DNA from: Corynebacterium sp.
GTDB lineage: Bacteria; Actinomycetota; Actinomycetes; Mycobacteriales; Mycobacteriaceae
NCBI RefSeq assembly: GCF_030530965.1
Contig: NZ_JAUMTY010000065.1
Span: forward strand, 1 to 9,664
Direction of reading: 5' to 3'
Length of the DNA stretch: 9,664 nt
The notes under the pieces are model-generated. The model had not been told where the DNA came from. It searched no databases and worked only from the letters and a program-made list of their open reading frames with translations. Below are positions 5,137 to 9,664 of the stretch, piece after piece (within the stretch, counting starts at the first letter, position 1; every line of letters starts with the position of its first letter). The position numbers and the translations under genes are program-made.

Positions 5137-8100
5137 TCACGCCACAGCGTGGGCCGCCGCCCGTGCCATCGACCGCGCCGTCGTCGGCTTCACCGTGCTG
5201 GACTGGGGCTTATCCACCACACCAGTCACGCCGATCTCCGAGATCTCCGCAGCATCCGGGACCGGCAAGGCCGTAATCCACACCAACACATACTGCGTGT
5301 GGGCGGGAACCGTCGACGCCGAGCCCTCCGCACCCGGCGCGGCAGACTGCCGTGCAGCCTTGGGGATATCAATCGTTGTGGAACCATCCTCAAGGTCGGC
5401 CGACGCCAGCTCCGTCGTCTCGTCCACGGTCGCCGGCGTCGCTGAACCGGCGGCACGAATTTCCACGTGCGTCCCGCTCTTCGCGCCATCGATACGCAGC
5501 GAGGTTACAGTCGCGGGTTCCGGCAACGTCATCATGATTCCCATGCCGGACTTCACCGACGTGGCGGAGGAGCCCAACTGCGCCTGGTATTCATCCGAAC
5601 GCCACTCCGTCGTCCCATTTCCGTCGATAACCAAAGGAACCATGTCGGGGTTATCAGGAGTTCCGCGCCCATTCTCCGGAGCCCAATACGCGGCCGCCGT
5701 CGGGGTAATCGCTTTCGCACCGTCGCCCTGAGTAATCGACGACCCAGCGCGCCCCAACGAACCCGAGTTCAGAGGCCCATTATCGCTGCGGTTGATCTTG
5801 CCCACCACATACGTGGCGATCAACGCGGCTGCCAGAACCACAACAATGGCCAGCGCGCCGATGCCCGCAATGCCCGTGGGCCGGCGCGATGCCTCACCGA
5901 AACCAGGGCGAGCCTCAGGGTTCGGGGTGGACTCGTCGGCAGCATGGAGCTCCGCATCGCCCAGACCGGTACGACGCAGCCGATCCGCCAGGGTCTCCGC
6001 ATCCGCCGATCGAGCGTGCAACGCCTCATCCTGGAGCTCGGCGATCTCCGTCGGCACTGGATTCACATTCTCCAGCAGCAAGCTCAGGGCCACGCCGACG
6101 CCGTGCACATCCTGGCCATACGAGTTATGCGGCATAACCCCGGGGAAAGCCAGCACGGCCTCACCCGACGAACTAATCCGCAAGCGGTCACGGTGGTCAA
6201 TCCCCAACGCCGTATCCAGCCGGTGCGCCGTTACCGCCGCCTCAGCCAGACCGGCACACGCAAACGCCGCGGCATAAGGATCCGGACGCCCTTGACCCAC
6301 AGCAGCCAACGCGGAACCCGGGGTCCAATCCGCCACCACAATCGCCCCAGCAGAGTCGCGGATAATGTGGCGGATCTGCGCCAGACCAGCACATTTCGCC
6401 TCGTAGAGGGCAGAGGTGCGGTCAATAATACGGTCCGTCGTGTCGCGCGCCGTGCGGTAATCGTCGATACCCGGAATGCGCATGGTATCGATAATCGTCA
6501 GCGCGACTTCCCTGCCCGACGCCTGCTCGCGGGCGTGCCACAAACGCATCGCATTCGTGCCGCCATGGTCGGCCAACAAGCGGTACCGGCCATTCGCGAC
6601 GGCAGCGCCCGGCACGAGCTTAGGCCCGCGCACAAAACCGGCCGACATCGGAGGCAGACCAGGCGACGCCGTCGACAAGGCGGTCACGTTGTACGTATCC
6701 GCAGCATCGGCCGCATTCGGAACACCGACCATGTCCTCCGGCGCGGACTGCCGCACCGAAACGAAGCGACGCAGCCCCGGAATGCGCGCCAACGCGCGGC
6801 CGAAAATCGCGATCTCCTCCAGGCCAGACTTCGCCAGGATCAAGCCCGCGACAGCCACCAAAACGATGCCGTCCAAACCGGTGCGCATCAAGGTGGCCAA
6901 CTTCGGGAACTGCATCAGCCAATCGCCGCGCAGCACCAGATCCAGCAGCCAGCCGGCGAGAGCACCGGCCAGGGACGCGGCGAGTACCCACGTCGTCGAC
7001 CGCATGACCTCACGGCCACGCAAGGACCCCAAGGACCGATGCAGCAACACTGCGCCGACGATCGCACCCGTGATGAAGCCGAACCCGTTGGCAGCCGCCA
7101 ACAACACGACGACGAAATCAGAGCGCGTGGCCAGGAACGGCGCCAAGTAGGACAGAATGACCTTGGTCAGGGTGATCGCGATGATGATGAACGTCGGGGT
7201 CCACGCCTGCTCGCGGGCATAAAACACGCGAAGGTGCAGAAGAACAATCGAGTACGGAACCAGCGTGAACGCACCGAAACTCAGCGTCCACCCCAACGTT
7301 TCCGCCGACGTCGCGTCGAAACGACCCCATGCGAACAGGGCGCTCGAAATGGTCGTGCCAAACACCGTGAAATAGACGATGACCGGGATCAACGCCATCA
7401 ACGTGATCTTCGTGGCCATCGTTAAATCACGGACAACGCCCTGGTTGTCGCCATCGGCGGCATTGCGCGACAAACGTGGCATAATCGCCGTCAACAACGT
7501 CACACCGATCACGCCATAGGGCACCTGCAACAACAACCAATGCTGCTGGTAGATGAACAGCGCACCTGGATCGGCCGCCGACGCAATACGGTTGGTGAAG
7601 AAATACCCTGCCTGGGAAATAGCGACATAAACGACGATCGCCAAACCCATGCCGGCGAACTGCTTGACTCGATCATCGATGCCCCACAGCGGGCGAAGAT
7701 CAACCCCGGCCATCCGAAGATACGGGAACAGCATGAGCGCCTGAACCACAACACCTACCGTCGTGCCCGCGCCCAACAAAAGGATGTGAGGATCGGTGAT
7801 CGCCACGTGCTGGGTTGGGTCCAATGACCCCGGAAGGAACCAGTACGCCAGGAGGACGACCAGCACAATAACGTTATTGATCACCGGAGCCCACGCGCCG
7901 GGCCCGAAAATCCCCTTCGTGTTCAGCACCGCCATGAGCAGCGCAAAGAGGCCGTAGAACAGGATCTGTGGCAACAGGAGATAAGCAAAGACCGTTGCCA
8001 TCGTGACATTGACTTTGCCGTTCGCATCCAAGGACAACTGCACCAGCCACGGCGCCCCAAGGACGGCGAGCACTGTCACTCCCACTAACAGTGCCGACGC

Positions 8101-8754
8101 GACCGTTAGCAAGCGTCGAATGAATGCGGCACCGTGGTCCGCATCCTCTTTCTCTGCGCGCACGAGCACGGGAATGACGAGCGACGTCAAAATTGCGCCC
8201 AGGACGATTTCCGTAATGAGGTTCGGCAGGGTGTTCGCACTGGTGTAGGCCGACGCGACCCCGGCGCCCATCGTGGAGCCGATGAGGAGGTTACGGAAGA
8301 ACCCCGTGATGCGGGACAGCAACGTGGCGACGGCCATCGTCCCGCCGGCCCGGACAACCTCGGTGTCGGTACTCGTAGGCGGCTTGTCCTCACCATCACT
8401 GGTGCCCGCCTGGGACGACGTGTCCCCACTTCCACCCTGGCCCTGGTTGGGTTTCACCGCGGTGGCCGTCGCCGTCGATGACGAGGCGCGATCGGCGGAT
8501 GCTTCTGTACTTCCCCGTGCTCCTTGCTCACCGGACCGGTCGGCGCGTGGCCGCTCGCTGAGCGCGGAGAGGTCGGGGCCAGACTGCTGGGTCGGTTTCT
8601 TCCTCGGCTCCGGTACTGGAGCAGGGGGCCTGGGGGTGACGATCCGGCCACGTTGTCCAGCACGTGCCCGAGGGGACGCCGCGGTGTGACGCGGTTGGTG
8701 CTCGGGCTGCTCTGGGGAGCTTGGGTTCTCGTCGGTTGAACTCACCTTGCCCAT
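5137..8754 (-). CDS. murJ: MurJ/MviN lipid II flippase fused to a pseudokinase and an extracellular discoidin-like domain
   Basis: A 1205-residue protein that should flip lipid II across the membrane for peptidoglycan synthesis. In order: a disordered, Pro/Ser/Gln/Arg-rich tail (1-132); a MATE-like MurJ core with about 14 membrane helices (about 137-645), beginning with SRITGFFRNLL, where Arg148 and Arg154 match essential Arg18 and Arg24 of E. coli MurJ; a kinase-like domain (about 716-935); a membrane helix (about 963-985); and an outside domain (about 1015-1178) with the discoidin-like signature VIDGNGTTEWRSDEY. The kinase domain is degenerate: Thr753 (VALTI) replaces the ATP lysine, AFP (869-871) replaces DFG, and the HRD-like HRD (854-856) lacks the following KPxN. 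In mycobacteria this pseudokinase, phosphorylated by PknB, recruits FhaA to restrain cell-wall synthesis. Thr943 or Thr960 in the linker before the last helix could be the site. The ATG 8754 start has a poor ribosome binding site. sigM follows after 161 bases. Confidence 0.95.
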   Translation of the reverse strand: MGKVSSTDENPSSPEQPEHQPRHTAASPRARAGQRGRIVTPRPPAPVPEPRKKPTQQSGPDLSALSERPRADRSGEQGARGSTEASADRASSSTATATAVKPNQGQGGSGDTSSQAGTSDGEDKPPTSTDTEVVRAGGTMAVATLLSRITGFFRNLLIGSTMGAGVASAYTSANTLPNLITEIVLGAILTSLVIPVLVRAEKEDADHGAAFIRRLLTVASALLVGVTVLAVLGAPWLVQLSLDANGKVNVTMATVFAYLLLPQILFYGLFALLMAVLNTKGIFGPGAWAPVINNVIVLVVLLAYWFLPGSLDPTQHVAITDPHILLLGAGTTVGVVVQALMLFPYLRMAGVDLRPLWGIDDRVKQFAGMGLAIVVYVAISQAGYFFTNRIASAADPGALFIYQQHWLLLQVPYGVIGVTLLTAIMPRLSRNAADGDNQGVVRDLTMATKITLMALIPVIVYFTVFGTTISSALFAWGRFDATSAETLGWTLSFGAFTLVPYSIVLLHLRVFYAREQAWTPTFIIIAITLTKVILSYLAPFLATRSDFVVVLLAAANGFGFITGAIVGAVLLHRSLGSLRGREVMRSTTWVLAASLAGALAGWLLDLVLRGDWLMQFPKLATLMRTGLDGIVLVAVAGLILAKSGLEEIAIFGRALARIPGLRRFVSVRQSAPEDMVGVPNAADAADTYNVTALSTASPGLPPMSAGFVRGPKLVPGAAVANGRYRLLADHGGTNAMRLWHAREQASGREVALTIIDTMRIPGIDDYRTARDTTDRIIDRTSALYEAKCAGLAQIRHIIRDSAGAIVVADWTPGSALAAVGQGRPDPYAAAFACAGLAEAAVTAHRLDTALGIDHRDRLRISSSGEAVLAFPGVMPHNSYGQDVHGVGVALSLLLENVNPVPTEIAELQDEALHARSADAETLADRLRRTGLGDAELHAADESTPNPEARPGFGEASRRPTGIAGIGALAIVVVLAAALIATYVVGKINRSDNGPLNSGSLGRAGSSITQGDGAKAITPTAAAYWAPENGRGTPDNPDMVPLVIDGNGTTEWRSDEYQAQLGSSATSVKSGMGIMMTLPEPATVTSLRIDGAKSGTHVEIRAAGSATPATVDETTELASADLEDGSTTIDIPKAARQSAAPGAEGSASTVPAHTQYVLVWITALPVPDAAEISEIGVTGVVDKPQSSTVKPTTARSMARAAAHAVA

Positions 8755-8887
8755 TGTTGCCGACTTGCTTAACGAAGTGGAATCGACATGCCCGTTAGCG
8801 CTGTGAATTGGGAATACTGAGGCGGTGGGGTGGCACTGAGTGCGGGAAAAACAGGGAGTTCATCGGGCAGATCGTAACGCCGGCACC
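8755..8887. other. Gap between the DUF6049-type gene and murJ
   Basis: These 133 bases hold the murJ leader. I see no small gene, no clear Shine-Dalgarno sequence before murJ, no convincing promoter and no T-tailed hairpin. Cotranscription of the two genes is plausible. Confidence 0.4.
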
Positions 8888-9664
8888 CTACATGCGTGTT
8901 CGCCGTTCCCGCAGGATAAGGCCGATTCCGGCGATCGTAACCAGGATTCCCCCCACAGTCAGAACACCTTTCCAGGAGATACCCGGGGCAGATTGAATGG
9001 CGACCGTGGTGGGTTCCGACAGCGCTTGGTTATGGTCGCCGGCTAGCCACAGTTTGAGTTTCGTTTGTTTACTCCGTGCCGCGATATCCGCATGCACCTG
9101 GAGCGTCACTGAACCACGGGCAGGCAACGTTTGCTTCAGCTCGTCGAGCTGAACGTTCGATGGACCTTGCCATTGGAGCGACGCCTTGACCGGGAGCGGT
9201 AAACCATTGCGCGCCACGATCAGAATGGGCGATGAATCCGACGTCCGCGTGTACACATTGCCCGGCGGGACGAGCTTCACCGAGGTCAACAGGTTGTGAA
9301 GCATCGCCTGGCTCTTGTCCAACAGATTGTCCGAATACTGAGTGACCGTGTCGTACTTCTTCTCACTCCGTCGGCCGTCGTCAGTCAGTGCCCGAAGGAG
9401 ATCCGTCCGTAATGGCGCCGTGAAGTTAAAGCGTGTGAGCTCAATTCGGTCATCATTGCTCATCATGGTGGTCAGCCGTGTGATCGACGACGCCTGCGTC
9501 GCCACCCGATGCACATCGTCGCTGCTCACCGCGCCGGGATCCTCATACGGGCGGTTCACGCTTCCCGTGGAATGTGGGGTTTGGGAGGTAATAGCGGATA
9601 GCGCGGTGGGGGTGGCCTCCCCACCGAGGAGTGTGCCAACAGCGTCTAAAAATGCGGTGGCGTC
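8888..9664 (-). CDS. DUF6049-type membrane-anchored protein, C-terminal part
   Basis: The frame is open to the right edge and ends at TAG (8888-8890), so 258 residues of the C-terminal part are visible; the GTG at 9559 is internal. The visible part has a helical stretch (around IELTRFNFTAPLRTDLLRAL), then a beta-rich region with NVYTRTSDSSPILIVARNGL and PVKASLQWQG, which resembles an immunoglobulin-like or surface domain. It ends with one membrane helix (WKGVLTVGGILVTIAGIGLI) and a positively charged tail RERRTRM. This topology places the bulk outside and the tail inside. Position directly before murJ matches Rv3909 of M. tuberculosis, a DUF6049 protein of unknown function. A role in cell-envelope assembly with MurJ is a guess from this conserved pairing. 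Confidence 0.8.
   Translation of the reverse strand, partial: DATAFLDAVGTLLGGEATPTALSAITSQTPHSTGSVNRPYEDPGAVSSDDVHRVATQASSITRLTTMMSNDDRIELTRFNFTAPLRTDLLRALTDDGRRSEKKYDTVTQYSDNLLDKSQAMLHNLLTSVKLVPPGNVYTRTSDSSPILIVARNGLPLPVKASLQWQGPSNVQLDELKQTLPARGSVTLQVHADIAARSKQTKLKLWLAGDHNQALSEPTTVAIQSAPGISWKGVLTVGGILVTIAGIGLILRERRTRM

Noticed and set aside
5210..5218. TTATCCACC, one mismatch from a DnaA box
   Set aside because: It is a single imperfect copy inside the murJ coding region, with no cluster of boxes or AT-rich region, so it is not evidence for an origin in the window.
5467..7425. A 652-codon open frame on the plus strand, antisense to murJ
   Set aside because: Its protein is an Arg/Gln/His-rich string with no domain. 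It is the mirror of GC-rich murJ codons, while the minus frame encodes a clear MurJ and pseudokinase.
1..9664. CRISPR arrays, tRNA or rRNA genes, insertion sequences, parS sites
   Set aside because: I saw no regularly spaced long repeats, no cloverleaf or rRNA-like sequence, no transposase, and no GTTTCACGTGAAAC-type parS site.

Overview
The window looks like a chromosomal segment of a Corynebacterium-type actinomycete (order Mycobacteriales), probably near the replication origin. The main evidence is gene order. Read on the minus strand, from high to low coordinates, it runs: DUF6049-type membrane protein, MurJ (MviN) fused to a pseudokinase, ECF sigma factor SigM, a single-pass anti-sigma protein, thioredoxin reductase TrxB, thioredoxin TrxA, and the amidase homologue CwlM. 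From memory, this is the order of the Mycobacterium tuberculosis block Rv3909-Rv3915, which lies next to parB/parA/gidB. Moderate-to-high GC, GTG starts and the actinobacterial MurJ-pseudokinase fusion agree. I would not name a species from this sequence.

Right part (5137-9664): the C-terminal third of a DUF6049-type anchored protein, then the very large murJ gene (1205 codons). MurJ has a disordered N-terminal tail, a 14-helix lipid II flippase, a degenerate kinase domain, a fifteenth membrane helix and an outside discoidin-like domain. A hairpin lies just after its stop codon, followed by a sigM leader with several short inverted and direct repeats.

Middle (1855-4975): a redox-stress module of SigM, its probable anti-sigma factor, TrxB and TrxA. 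In the sigM/anti-sigma gap there is a good match to an ECF-type promoter (GGGAAC, 16 bases, CGTC). It would drive the anti-sigma, trxB and trxA genes and possibly cwlM, giving feedback control of SigM together with disulfide repair. A leader hairpin and an imperfect tandem repeat precede trxA.

Left part (1-1762): CwlM has two peptidoglycan-binding domains and an amidase_3 domain that has lost key zinc and catalytic residues, so it is probably a regulator rather than a hydrolase. Convergent with it, on the plus strand, are two small toxin-antitoxin-like genes: the tail of a ribbon-helix-helix protein and a small HicB-like protein, with no recognisable toxin. In mycobacteria both CwlM and the MurJ pseudokinase are targets of Ser/Thr kinase signalling. 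The window therefore links peptidoglycan precursor supply, lipid II export and thiol-redox stress in one gene block.
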